From Echinometra lucunter (lineage: Eukaryota; Echinodermata; Echinoidea; Camarodonta; Echinometridae), in NCBI GenBank assembly GCA_029962745.1, contig CM057165.1, forward strand, positions 20,572,745 through 20,636,744: a stretch of DNA of 64,000 bases, written 5' to 3'. The notes under the pieces were generated by a model, which saw only the letters and a program-made list of their open reading frames with translations, searched no databases and was not told the origin of the DNA. Shown here one piece after another: positions 1 through 9,420 of this stretch (within the stretch, counting starts at the first letter, position 1; each line of letters begins with the position of its first letter). The translations under genes and the position numbers were made by a program.

Positions 1-735
1 CAACACATCCTCCAGCCTCAGTTTGAAAACCTTATTATTAATCACAAATCCAACCATTTCTAAGCGTTCCGTCATTGCGACCCGAAGTGACTCAAGCAAG
101 TAGAAATCCGCCTCACGTTCAAGCAAAGCTAGCTCATCAAACCTTTCTGGTAGCTCCAAATCCCCAAATGTCATGAAGTTCAGAACATGCTGGAAAATCT
201 CCCCATCTCTATCAATCATGTAGTTTCCTTGCTCGTCCTTGGCGGATGGGATGATGCCGTCGAGCAGACGAGAAAAGAAACTATCTGGAGACCTCCTGAT
301 GGTCGCACGTGATGTTCGATAGATCTTTCCACCAACATTTAACCCAACAGTCATCAGGGCTGTATCGCGTGTACTCCCTTTCTCTTTCAACTCGTCTCTT
401 ATCGCCTTCTTCAGTTCATCCAGCATAAAATAATCTGCCTCGTGCTCAAGCAAATGGTAGTCACAAAACCGTGCCGGAAGAACAAGTTCCCCGCATCTAA
501 AAAAATTGAGGACATGTCTGAAAACCTCACCATCACGGCCAATCAGGTAGTTTCCTTTGTTATCTTTAGTAGATGGAACGACCCCACAGTCGAGCAAGCC
601 ATCAAAAAAACTGTTCGGATATCGCGTCAGAGTGGTTCGTGATGTTCGATAAATCTTACCACCCACGTTCAAACCAATGTAGCTATCAATAGTACAGGTA
701 TCATTATCTTTGTTGGTTGAATTTCCAGAAGCCAT
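1..735 (-). CDS. Multi-BTB (KCTD-like) protein A, 3' end beyond the window
   Basis: The minus strand is open from an ATG at 735 to the left edge (245 codons, no stop). Three T1/KCTD-type BTB modules follow one another: about residues 19-113 (GLNVGGKIYRTSRTTLTRYP, then GNYLIGRDG, FRHVLNF, LLEHEADYF), 129-220 (GLNVGGKIYRTSRATIRR, GNYMIDRDG, LLEREADFY) and a third from about 228 (VGFVINNKVFKLR) that runs off the edge. The signature is closest to KCTD6/21-type domains, which in that family recruit Cul3 ubiquitin ligase; that function is inferred. Layout matches copy B, so a fourth part (a C-terminal domain) probably lies outside the window. No intron is visible. The start is supported by the copy B start in the same position before the first NVGG motif. 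In BTB1 the usual IDRDG is IGRDG. Confidence 0.88.
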   Translation of the reverse strand, partial: MASGNSTNKDNDTCTIDSYIGLNVGGKIYRTSRTTLTRYPNSFFDGLLDCGVVPSTKDNKGNYLIGRDGEVFRHVLNFFRCGELVLPARFCDYHLLEHEADYFMLDELKKAIRDELKEKGSTRDTALMTVGLNVGGKIYRTSRATIRRSPDSFFSRLLDGIIPSAKDEQGNYMIDRDGEIFQHVLNFMTFGDLELPERFDELALLEREADFYLLESLRVAMTERLEMVGFVINNKVFKLRLEDVL

Positions 736-1485
736 CTTTCAGTAGAAATGTACACATTACACTTACAGGCGTAAGAGGAGGGGGTTCATTCGGATTCTTC
801 CAAACAGAGGCAATACTACAATGCCTAACGTTTCATGTAGTACTAGATAGATACACGCAGATCTTTCGCAGCATTCTCAGTGCATGCATGCATGCACGGT
901 AAGGTTGCAGTGCACTGCATTCTGGTGTTTATTGGCCACAATGTCAACACATGCTAGGAGTTAGCTTTAGTTGATGCTTATCAGATTTTGGCTTCCATTA
1001 AAAACTGACGCTTGTACAGGTTAATGGCATGAGACATTCAGATATTATCTCTGATTATACATCATATTTTCTCATGCTAAAAATACACGGCCAAAGAAAA
1101 AGAAAGCTTTAATGTAACTTACAACCATTGGGTTATGAAATATTGCTAATTTAAGCATTGTACAAAGACTACGTTTTATTTTGCGTGTGGGGATTCCCCT
1201 TTTGAATTCTAGCCTGGCCACAAAGCAAAGTTTTTATACTGTTCCTATTAAACAAACTTGTTGCTAAACTAGTCGTATGATCCTGCAAAATATAGAGTAG
1301 TAAATATTAGTTTTATAGGTGAAGATTACAACAACTAATAACTCATTCATTCTACTCTAAGAACATACGTTCAATGTGACTTTTCTTCATAACCATTTCT
1401 CTTAAGATCTTATCCTTCCTTATTTAACGTTCTTTCCTTTTCTTCCTATCTTCTTTGTATTTTGCTTCTTCCTTCCTCCTCATTC
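736..1485. other. Upstream flank of BTB gene A, no gene seen
   Basis: Presumed 5' flank of copy A. Read on minus, the stretch at 860-880 contains TGCTGCGAAAGAT, nearly the same as TGCTGCGAAAAGAT upstream of copy B (9463-9481). A (TGCA)n run lies at 882-897. Nothing coding is evident from 1000 to 1485, which is AT-rich. Confidence 0.4.
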
Positions 1486-1680
1486 TCAAGTTCTCCTCCT
1501 CCTCCTCCTCCTCCTCCTCCTTCTTCTTCTTCTTCTTCTTCTTCTTCTTCTTCTTCTTCTTCTTCTCCTTCTTCTTCTTCTTCTTCTTCTTCTTCTTCTT
1601 CTTCTTCTTCTTCTTCTTCTTCTTCTTCTTCTTCTTCTTCTTCTTCTTCTTCTTCTTGTTCTTCTTCTTCTTGTCCTCCT
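1486..1680. repeat. (CTC)n/(CTT)n trinucleotide microsatellite
   Basis: About 195 bp of pure pyrimidine on plus: CTC repeats at 1494-1520, then CTT/TTC repeats with a few interruptions. It is open in several frames only because of its composition (poly-Ser, Phe, Lys, Arg); none is credible as protein. A G13-14 tract follows at 1710-1724. Confidence 0.95.
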
Positions 1681-1952
1681 CCACAATTCGATTTTCAAAG
1701 GTCTAGATTGGGGGGGGGGGGGGGAGTGGGTTGTTCTATTCAGCTGGTCTGTTTTGCATCCTTCTATTTGATAATGTTGAAAAAATATACCGCCTTCTAT
1801 TTCCCCCTTCCCACGCCTTTATTTTTTTCTGTTATCTCATTTGTCCTTCACTGAGCCCCACCTACAAAATCAGTTTTCTCGCCATATGCCATGCCGATCT
1901 CCAGTCAGATTATTGCTTCCCCCAGAGAACGATTCTTTCCCACAGCATAAAA

Positions 1953-2162
1953 CACTCTTAAAAATTCCGAGTCAGATTGATCGCAAAATAGTCCGTTGGG
2001 GCCACACTCCGTTCCGGGTCAAAAATGACCTAGAATTTATTCAAATGTGACCCAGAAACAAGTCTTCATGACCCTATTCCGGGTCATTTTTGACCCGGAA
2101 CGAGTGTGTGGCCCCATCAGACTCCTTTCCGGGTAAATGGTGACCCGGAATTTTTAAGAGTG
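1953..2162. mobile_element. Fold-back MITE with CACTCTTAAAAATTCCG ends
   Basis: The left end CACTCTTAAAAATTCCGAGT is repeated inverted at the right end (2143-2162). Inside, GGGGCCACACTCCGTTCCGG pairs with its complement around 2090-2116, so almost the whole 210 bp folds into one hairpin. No coding capacity. The superfamily is uncertain; the CACT ends are compatible with CACTA-like elements. Confidence 0.7.
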
Positions 2163-2772
2163 AAGGAACTTATAATGCCACATCTCTCTTCATCTCTATC
2201 TTTCCCTATCTCTTTCTCCTACCCCCTCCCTTCTTTCATCAACATAAAAAATAAAAAAAAAATGTCTCATTACAGATTTCTCGCCCTCTTTTATTTATAT
2301 TTCCTTTTGGGTGAAAAGGAAAGGATTCACCGTGATTCTGTCTCTCTGTTCTTTATCTTCTCTTTTCTCTTCCTCTATCTCTTTCTCTTATAATCCCTCT
2401 ATCTTTCTTTGACTCTTTCCTTCTCTTTTTATCTGTGTCTCTGTTACCCATTTCCCCATATCATTCTTCTCTGATCTTCTCTTGAATTGTCTTGATTTAA
2501 TTTGATGTCAGTAGAGGACTAACCAAGGGGGGGGGGGGGCTTTAAAAAAACTAGACATTGTGCCCCTTTAAATTACGACATTGTGCTCGCCCTTTTGAAC
2601 TTAAATAACTGATGACCCCTCCCCTTTTTTGTCATTTCGCTTGGAGGAGAATTTGGAAGGACAGAGAGACCCTTACTGACTGTGTGATGATCTGTTATAT
2701 TTTTTGTTCTTGCTAGTCAAGAATTTATCTGAGATTCGACCCCTGCACCCGTCTCTGCTTGATGTGATAATT
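2163..2772. other. Pyrimidine-rich intergenic stretch
   Basis: CT-rich from about 2185 to 2470, then a G13 tract at 2527-2539. No gene, exon with splice signals or recognisable element end seen. Confidence 0.4.
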
Positions 2773-3660
2773 CGGTTACAGTTCGTTATTCCGAAGGTTC
2801 GTTAGTCCGAAAATGAAATAAGGTTCGTTAATCCGAAAACAAAATAAAGTTCGTTATTCCGAAGGTTCGTTAACTCGTTAGTTATTTTCGGACTATGACG
2901 AACCATATTTCATTTTCGGACAATCGAACCTTCGGAATAACGAACCTTATTTCATTTTCGAACTAACGAAGCTTCGTAATAACGAACCCTTGGAATAACT
3001 CGCACAAAATATTCGGATTATAACGGTTACAGCTCGTTATTCCGAAGGGTCGTTATTCCAAAGGTTCCTTATTCCGAAAATGAAATAAGGTTCGTTATTC
3101 CGAAGGTTCGTTAATCCGAAAACAAAATAAAGTTCGTTATTCCGAAGGTTCGTTAACTCGTTAGTTATTTTCGGACTATGACGAACCATATTTCATTTTC
3201 GGACAATCGAACCTTCGGAATAACGAACCTTATTTCATTTTCGAACTAACGGAGCTTCGTAATAACGAATCCTTGGAATAACTCGCACAAAATGTTCGGA
3301 TTATAACGGTTACAGCTCGTTATTCCGAAGGGTCGTTATTCCAAAGGTTCCTTATTCCGAAAATGAAATAAGATTCGTTATTCCGAAGGTTCGTTAATCC
3401 GAAAGCGAAATAAGGTTCGTTATTCCAATGGTTCGTTTGTCCGAAAATGAAGTAAGGCCCGTTAGTTTGTTAGTTATTTTCGGACCAACGAACCTTATTT
3501 CATTTTCGGATCATCGAACCTTCGGAACAACGAACCTTCGGAATAACGCCTCACATGTTCGGATTAACGAACCCTTTTTCATTTCCGGACTAACGGACAT
3601 CTAGGTATACGCAATTTGCGTGTTTCGGAATAACGAACCTTCCGAACAACGAACATCATG
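2773..3660. repeat. Satellite of TTCGTTATTCCGAAGG motifs with internal inverted symmetry
   Basis: A motif of about 17-20 bp (GGTTCGTTATTCCGAAGG and variants with AGTCCGAAAATGAAATAA) recurs dozens of times in both orientations. A higher-order unit starting at CGGTTACAG is seen at 2773, 3024 and 3307, giving periods of about 251 and 283 bp. Each higher-order unit has a first half on plus and a second half that is its rough reverse complement, pivoting near ACTCGTTAGTTATTTTCGGAC. Confidence 0.9.
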
Positions 3661-4523
3661 CAGCTCCCGATTATTCTAATGCAACAAAAAATGAGGGGAA
3701 AAAAGGTCAAGTCAACAAAATGTATGACATTACATCTCACATCCAATATTTTTAATTTGCAATTTCAAAACAAATATTTACTTTATTAAGTTCATTTAAG
3801 AATTTACAAGATAGTTAACAACACTAACGGTCTACTGCCTATCACAACGTCGCCGTCAAAACAAGATGGCCACGGTTCTATATGTCATTATTTTCTCCCA
3901 ACCATTCATGGTTTTTCAATAGAAAAATCAGTAGTGCATGCATGTATCGCCTGGATTTCTTCTACATGTCTTCTTGATCTCATTATATAACATTTACTAA
4001 TATCAGCTTATCATGATAACCGATATTGTTTGTAGCAGAAACCCCAACAACAACAAAAACAAAGTTCACTCTCTTGGTGGGCAGTAACTAAAAATTACAA
4101 GTAGCATCGAAGAGTATTTTCACACAAGATAGAATGAACTCAGTGGTTTTTTAGGCTACGAAAACAAAGAATTTTTAAAAAGACAGATGAATGGAACTGA
4201 AATCTTAGATATTGAGCAAGGCAAGATGTGGATCCGTGCGAGGGGAACTCGATGAATAACAGTGAACAAAGAAAAAAAAAGGGAAAGAAAGAGCAATCTC
4301 AATAACTCAGTGATTAAGACCGCAATGCAGGGAGACCCCGATACCCAACCAACCAACCAACCAAACAAATAAACAGGCAAACAGAACAAAACCTAATTAC
4401 ATGAGAAAAAAATTGGATCCGACCCCACCCTATTTCACTTATGCATAAACACAGAGAAAAAAAAAGACACACAAAAATTAAAAACAAAGGAAAAATATAA
4501 TGGAAAATAATTGGGTCGCACGA
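3661..4523. other. AT-rich intergenic, nothing recognised
   Basis: No open frame of interest, no splice-supported exon and no element ends. A short (AACC)n run lies at 4346-4364. Confidence 0.4.
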
Positions 4524-4936
4524 TTAACCCATTCATGACAGGAATTATTTAAAGCCTAATTTGATCAGCTTTTATTCTTCAAATTGGCAACACCAACATT
4601 TTTCTTTTATTGCTACATTTTTCTTATAAAACATCATGTATCTGAAATAAATATAAATTGACAGAATGTATGATTAGAAGTCATAAAGTTGCCAATTTGC
4701 AGGGAAAAACAGTAATTTTAACATTTCCATCGCATTGCCAATTTAAGGATTTTAATGCTTATTTTCCTTTAAAAAAATTTCAGCATCAAACAACAAATAT
4801 TGATGCAACAAAAATGGGCACGATATGTGTAGAATTTTTTGCTCTTTCTACTCATGTATTTGGTATAATTTTTAAGGCTCTGCATCAAAAGTTATTAGAC
4901 CAAACATAATGTGGACCTCTGTCATGAATGGGTTAA
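4524..4936. mobile_element. piggyBac-like MITE, copy 1
   Basis: 413 bp bounded by TTAA on both sides, with perfect 14-bp terminal inverted repeats CCCATTCATGACAG directly inside them. TTAA target duplication plus a CCC start is the hallmark of piggyBac elements (known of the family). No transposase, so non-autonomous. Interior shares CAAATTGGCAAYACC and GCATTGCCAATT(T/C)AA with the copy at 11015-11421. Confidence 0.8.
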
Positions 4937-5099
4937 TATTGCAGGTTTCTATAGGGATCATCCTTCTCCAATCTCCACCACTCTTGAACTTACTACACTG
5001 CATGGCTTCCTTTGAAACAAAGAATAATTTTCAAAATTACTCATGTTTGTCTATAAAGTACTTCATAATCAAGCTCCAAAGTATTCAGATATACCCGTT

Positions 5100-5692
<593 letters not shown>

Positions 5693-5760
5693 AATGAACA
5701 TTGTGAGTTTCGAACCTGAGCATCAGTCAAAGATGATAAAGAAGGAATATAAAATGAATC

Positions 5761-5993
5761 GAGTTCGGTGGAATTCGAACCTACGCGGGGAGATCAACGG
5801 ATATCTTACTTGTATATTCTGTTAGTAATTAATGAGATGCGGCAATTGGTCTATGACTATTTCTTTCCTGATTCTTTTATAGATATATTTTTGTTTTTTG
5901 TTTCACATTGCTGGTGACTGAGGACCGCGAATCATATAGAGCAAACAACATCTGCATATAAGTATGTCGCCTCAACCACTCGGCCACGACCTC
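5761..5993 (-). pseudogene. Split tRNA-like sequence (Leu/Ser type)
   Basis: Minus strand: GAGGTCGTGGCCGAGTGGTT resembles the 5' acceptor arm and A box of a tRNA-Leu/Ser. About 190 bases later GTAGGTTCGAATTCCAC resembles a T arm with B box, followed by CGAACTC, which pairs with GAGGTCG at six of seven positions. The interval is far too long for a tRNA variable arm or intron, so this is a broken tRNA gene or a tRNA-derived SINE head, not a working tRNA. Confidence 0.35.
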
Positions 5994-6386
5994 GTCCATG
6001 ATTTTATAGGAGTTTTAGTCATTATGTATAGTTGCTGATGAGAAGGGGCTTTCCAAGGGGATCACCATCAATTTACAAACAGTTATGTGCGCACGCTTGA
6101 AATCATTTCCTCATAATTCAGTTCATTTCAATTCAAAAATTCAATTCATTTCGATTCACTTCAATTCAATTCGTATACTTTCATTTCCAACAATAAGAAA
6201 AAACAATGGAATTCCAATATTTTTACAGAATATATATGTATGCATTCATTTTTTTCTTGATAAGTATATACAAGTACAATGTACACATAAATGAATTATT
6301 GTAATGAATTATGAAAATAATATGCTCATGGTGTTAAAAATGAGAATTTGAAAAAATAATGCAAAATATGCTAGCAATGACACACC

Positions 6387-6867
6387 GGCGTAAATCCACT
6401 GTGAGGAGAAGGGGGGGGGGGGAGATGATAGACTTTTTGCCGGTTTTTTTTTTCTGTCGAACTCACACTTAAGTATAAACTCACACCCTCACCAACTCGC
6501 ACAGACCCCCTTACACACATTTTAATTTCTATTTTGCGAGCGAGCGAAGCGAGCGAGCCAAAAATAACCACCTTTTCTGTTTTTTGATCGCATTTTCAAA
6601 TAGAAATTCTAAAATATGATGAGCGAGCGAAGGGAGCGAGTTAAAAATAATCACTTTTCTGGTTATCAATCGCATTTTCAAATAGAAATTCTAAAATATG
6701 ATGGTTGTTTATGACAGATTATCAAAAATTGTACTAACTGATTAATCAAACATCATTTCTTCCTTAAAAATTGGGGGGGGGGGGGGGGATATTTGTATAC
6801 GCCATACCCCCTCCCGAAAAAGTGGGGGATATATCCCCCATCCCCCCCCCCCCCCCCCCCCCCCCTC
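6387..6867 (+). mobile_element. GGCGTAAATCC-family element, copy 1 (right end degraded)
   Basis: Starts GGCGTAAATCCACTGTGAGG followed by a G run. Contains CTCACACTTAAGTATAAAC, the motif GCGAGCGAGCGAAGCGAGCG at 6535-6556, and TATGACAGATTATCAAAAAT, and ends in G and C runs. The same string of blocks occurs at 14801-15209 (both ends present, with the right end GGATTTACGCC) and reversed at 48523-48852. No coding capacity. Confidence 0.75.
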
Positions 6868-6977
6868 TGAAAATGACTGGATATAATTGCGGGCGTGGGG
6901 GCCTCATCTCAAGACAATGAATTGCGCAATCTCTATATTTTGTCAAGTTTTTACTCATTATCATCATCAACAGACAT

Positions 6978-7017
6978 CAATCAGACATTCCACTACTAGT
7001 AGTGGAATGTCTGATTG
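6978..7017. repeat. Perfect 40-bp palindrome without spacer
   Basis: Left arm CAATCAGACATTCCACTACT is exactly complementary to the next 20 bases. It could extrude as a cruciform. No element ends were recognised around it. Confidence 0.9.
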
Positions 7018-7393
7018 TGTGATCACAGGTTGAATAATTCAAGAGATGGGTAATGAATGCTGTTAGAGTTCCGTATCAGCGCACGTACACAACTAATAGG
7101 TAGTTAAGTAATACATTCTGTGTTATACATTCTGTGTAAGTTGTCTTTGCGTGCATAACCTGTATGCACACGGATTTATGCAAATTTTTCAACTTGCTCA
7201 GAGTTGCTGTTTGGGCAACAAAGCTGAAAATGTTCATAGATCACATGCGATCATAAATCAGCAAAAAAACTTAAACGGAAAGAACTTTTAGGTTAAGCAG
7301 TACACTGTTGGCTCAATAACCGACTATTCAGAGAGTCTGATGCAGAAGTATCTTGCGTGGTGATACTAATACAAGAAAGAAGTTATCCTAGAT

Positions 7394-7890
7394 TTAGGAT
7401 AGCATGGCGGTTCAGTGGTAGAAACAGTGGTTTCGTTACCATGAAGTCTAGGGTTCAAAATCAAGTGGATGCACAAGTGCCATTTGGTAAGTTATTAAAA
7501 TCTGAGCATCAAGAAGGCCCACCTTGGACAGGAATGTAAGCCGTAGGTCCTACTGCTTGTGTCCAGGCCGTACGCTGAAAATTTTTCCGGGGGGGGGGGA
7601 AGATGCGTAAAAATTTTCAAAGAAGCTCAAAAGCGAGGGAGCAAAGCGACCGAGCTGGTTACAAGGGCGTTTTTGCGTTTTTAAAAGTGGAATTGAAGGA
7701 TCTGGTGCACATTCCTCGTGGATTCTGTGAAAAATTTCAGTTAAAAAAAGTTTTCAAAATGGGGGGGGGGGGCAATTGCCCCCCCCCCCCCCCCGCTGCG
7801 TACGGCCATGCTTGTGTCTTACAGGCAAACATGCCATATTGGTCTCAAGTGCAGGTACCTGGAAGAAATTAATTCCTTAACATGGGCGCT
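7394..7890 (+). mobile_element. tRNA-derived SINE copy 1, split by another element
   Basis: Contains an A-box-like TGGCGGTTCAGTGG (7405) and a B-box-like GGGTTCAAAATC (7452), then TGCACAAGTGCCATTTGGTA, which resembles the same position in the SINE at 12110. Interrupted at 7564-7808 by an element with its own target duplication; the SINE resumes at 7809. Confidence 0.55.
7564..7808. mobile_element. Small element nested in the SINE, 10-bp target duplication
   Basis: Ends CAGGCCGTACGC and GCGTACGGCCA are inverted repeats. TGCTTGTGTC is present immediately before (7554-7563) and after (7809-7818). Interior has a G9 run, GAGGGAGCAAAGCGACCGAGC and G/C runs near the right end. Non-coding. The length of the duplication (8-10 bp) would suit hAT-like integration; that is inference. 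Confidence 0.7.
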
Positions 7891-8118
7891 GTAATGGCAG
7901 CTTGGCAAACGACGAGGTGGAATGTCAAAGACACCCGAAAATGATCTCTATACAAGAATCTTCAAATCTCATTATCACTCTTAACAATCTCGTATGATAA
8001 ATCGTCTAACATAAGAATAATGATAATAATAATAATAATCATGATTATCATAATGATAATCATCATCGTCAAATGATCATCAAGCAATTGTCAGTCACAG
8101 GATGCATGAACTCAACTT

Positions 8119-9420
8119 CTAGGGTGAGTTGAGAAGGATGGTAACCCTCAGCAATGTGCAATACCCACAGCTTCCAATCGTATCCACACTGCCAGGCATT
8201 CTTGAGGAAAAATATGACACAAAATCCTCCAGTTCAATCCTTTCTTCTCCTTGCTTAATCTTCTGCACGTCTACCTTTCCAACAGACACGCTTTGATCCC
8301 CGACTGTGATTTGATGTATCTTAGCGTCGCAAAAGAAATCTCTTATGCAATGGCCACCACCGTCTTTACAGAAGAAAGATGGCGACTTATTGGTGTAAGC
8401 AATGCAAGGTTCATTGATAGAGCGGGTATCAGGCCGATGATCATGGATTACATAAAGGTATATGCTTTCGTCCTTTCGATTCAATTGTGCTTGAGTGGCC
8501 TCTATGCTTTTTAAATGCAACGTCGTCAATACATGCAGCCTGAAATTCTCGGCCTCTTTCATTAGGCGCTGTACATCATCATTTGTCATGTCTTTAAAGA
8601 TTCCGCCATGTTTGATGTAGTGAATTATGTAGTGTACCACATCTACACCCTGCTCTATGATGTAGTTTCCTCGAGCATCTGCTGGAACTGGAAACTCGCC
8701 ACACAGTATTGTGGCAAAGAGTGAATCCTTCTCTCGCAGTACATCTTTCCGACGTAACTTGAATACCTGACCATTGATGACATACCCAATCGTCCTCACT
8801 CGCTTCCTCACGACCATACCTTGAAGCTCCTCTAACTTGAAGAATTTCGCCTCGTGTTCAAGCAAGTCGAACTCATTGAATTCTACGGGCAGGACAAGAT
8901 CTCCCGACTTCAAGAAGTTGAGTACGTGGCGAAAAACTTTGCCATCTTGGTCGATGAGGTAATTTCCTTGGTCATCTTTGGCAGACAGGCAGTGATGGAG
9001 CATGTCCTGGAAGAAACTGTTTGGATAGCGTGTCAGGGTGTCCCTCGATGTCCTGTAGATCTTGCCACCAACATTCAAACCAACATCGCCATCAGCTCTT
9101 TTCCATTCTGTTAGTGCCATTTCAAGTTCCCCGAGAGAGAAGTAATTTGCCTCGCGTTCGAGCAGATGAAAATCACTGAACCCCTCCGGAAGCAGCAGCT
9201 TCCCATACCTTAAGAAATTAAGGACATGTCTGAATATCTCGCCATCTCGATCAATTACGTAGTTTCCCTGATCATCCTTGGTAGAGTACGTGACATCACC
9301 TTCTAACATGGCAGCAAAGAAACTGGTCGGGTATCTCGTCAGGGTGGTGCGATATGTCTGGTAAATTTTACCACCAACATTCAAACCAACGTACTCATCA
9401 GAAACCTTGCCAGATTCCAT
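8119..9420 (-). CDS. Multi-BTB (KCTD-like) protein B, three BTB domains
   Basis: Complete uninterrupted frame of 433 codons from an ATG at 9420. BTB1 spans about residues 10-104 (VGLNVGGKIYQTYRTTLTRY, GNYVIDRDGEIFRHVLNFLR), BTB2 112-204 (VGLNVGGKIYRTSRDTLTRY, GNYLIDQDGKVFRHVLNFLK) and BTB3 211-303, which is degenerate (IGYVINGQVFKLRRKDVL, GNYIIEQGVDVVHYIIHYIK). A C-terminal region, 320-433, carries PCIAYT and DFVSYFSSR, both echoed in copy C. The domains are T1-type and most like KCTD6/7/21, Cul3 adaptors that assemble as oligomers; acting in ubiquitination is inferred. No signal peptide or membrane span. Single exon, suggesting retroposition or an intronless ancestor. Its 5' end faces the lectin gene's first exon 2.2 kb away on the other strand. 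Confidence 0.93.
   Translation of the reverse strand: MESGKVSDEYVGLNVGGKIYQTYRTTLTRYPTSFFAAMLEGDVTYSTKDDQGNYVIDRDGEIFRHVLNFLRYGKLLLPEGFSDFHLLEREANYFSLGELEMALTEWKRADGDVGLNVGGKIYRTSRDTLTRYPNSFFQDMLHHCLSAKDDQGNYLIDQDGKVFRHVLNFLKSGDLVLPVEFNEFDLLEHEAKFFKLEELQGMVVRKRVRTIGYVINGQVFKLRRKDVLREKDSLFATILCGEFPVPADARGNYIIEQGVDVVHYIIHYIKHGGIFKDMTNDDVQRLMKEAENFRLHVLTTLHLKSIEATQAQLNRKDESIYLYVIHDHRPDTRSINEPCIAYTNKSPSFFCKDGGGHCIRDFFCDAKIHQITVGDQSVSVGKVDVQKIKQGEERIELEDFVSYFSSRMPGSVDTIGSCGYCTLLRVTILLNSP

Noticed and set aside
1424..1854. Long open frames of poly-Lys, poly-Arg, poly-Ser and poly-Phe
   Set aside because: Pure trinucleotide microsatellite; frames are open on both strands only because of composition. 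The same applies at 61362-61725 and 5464-5730.
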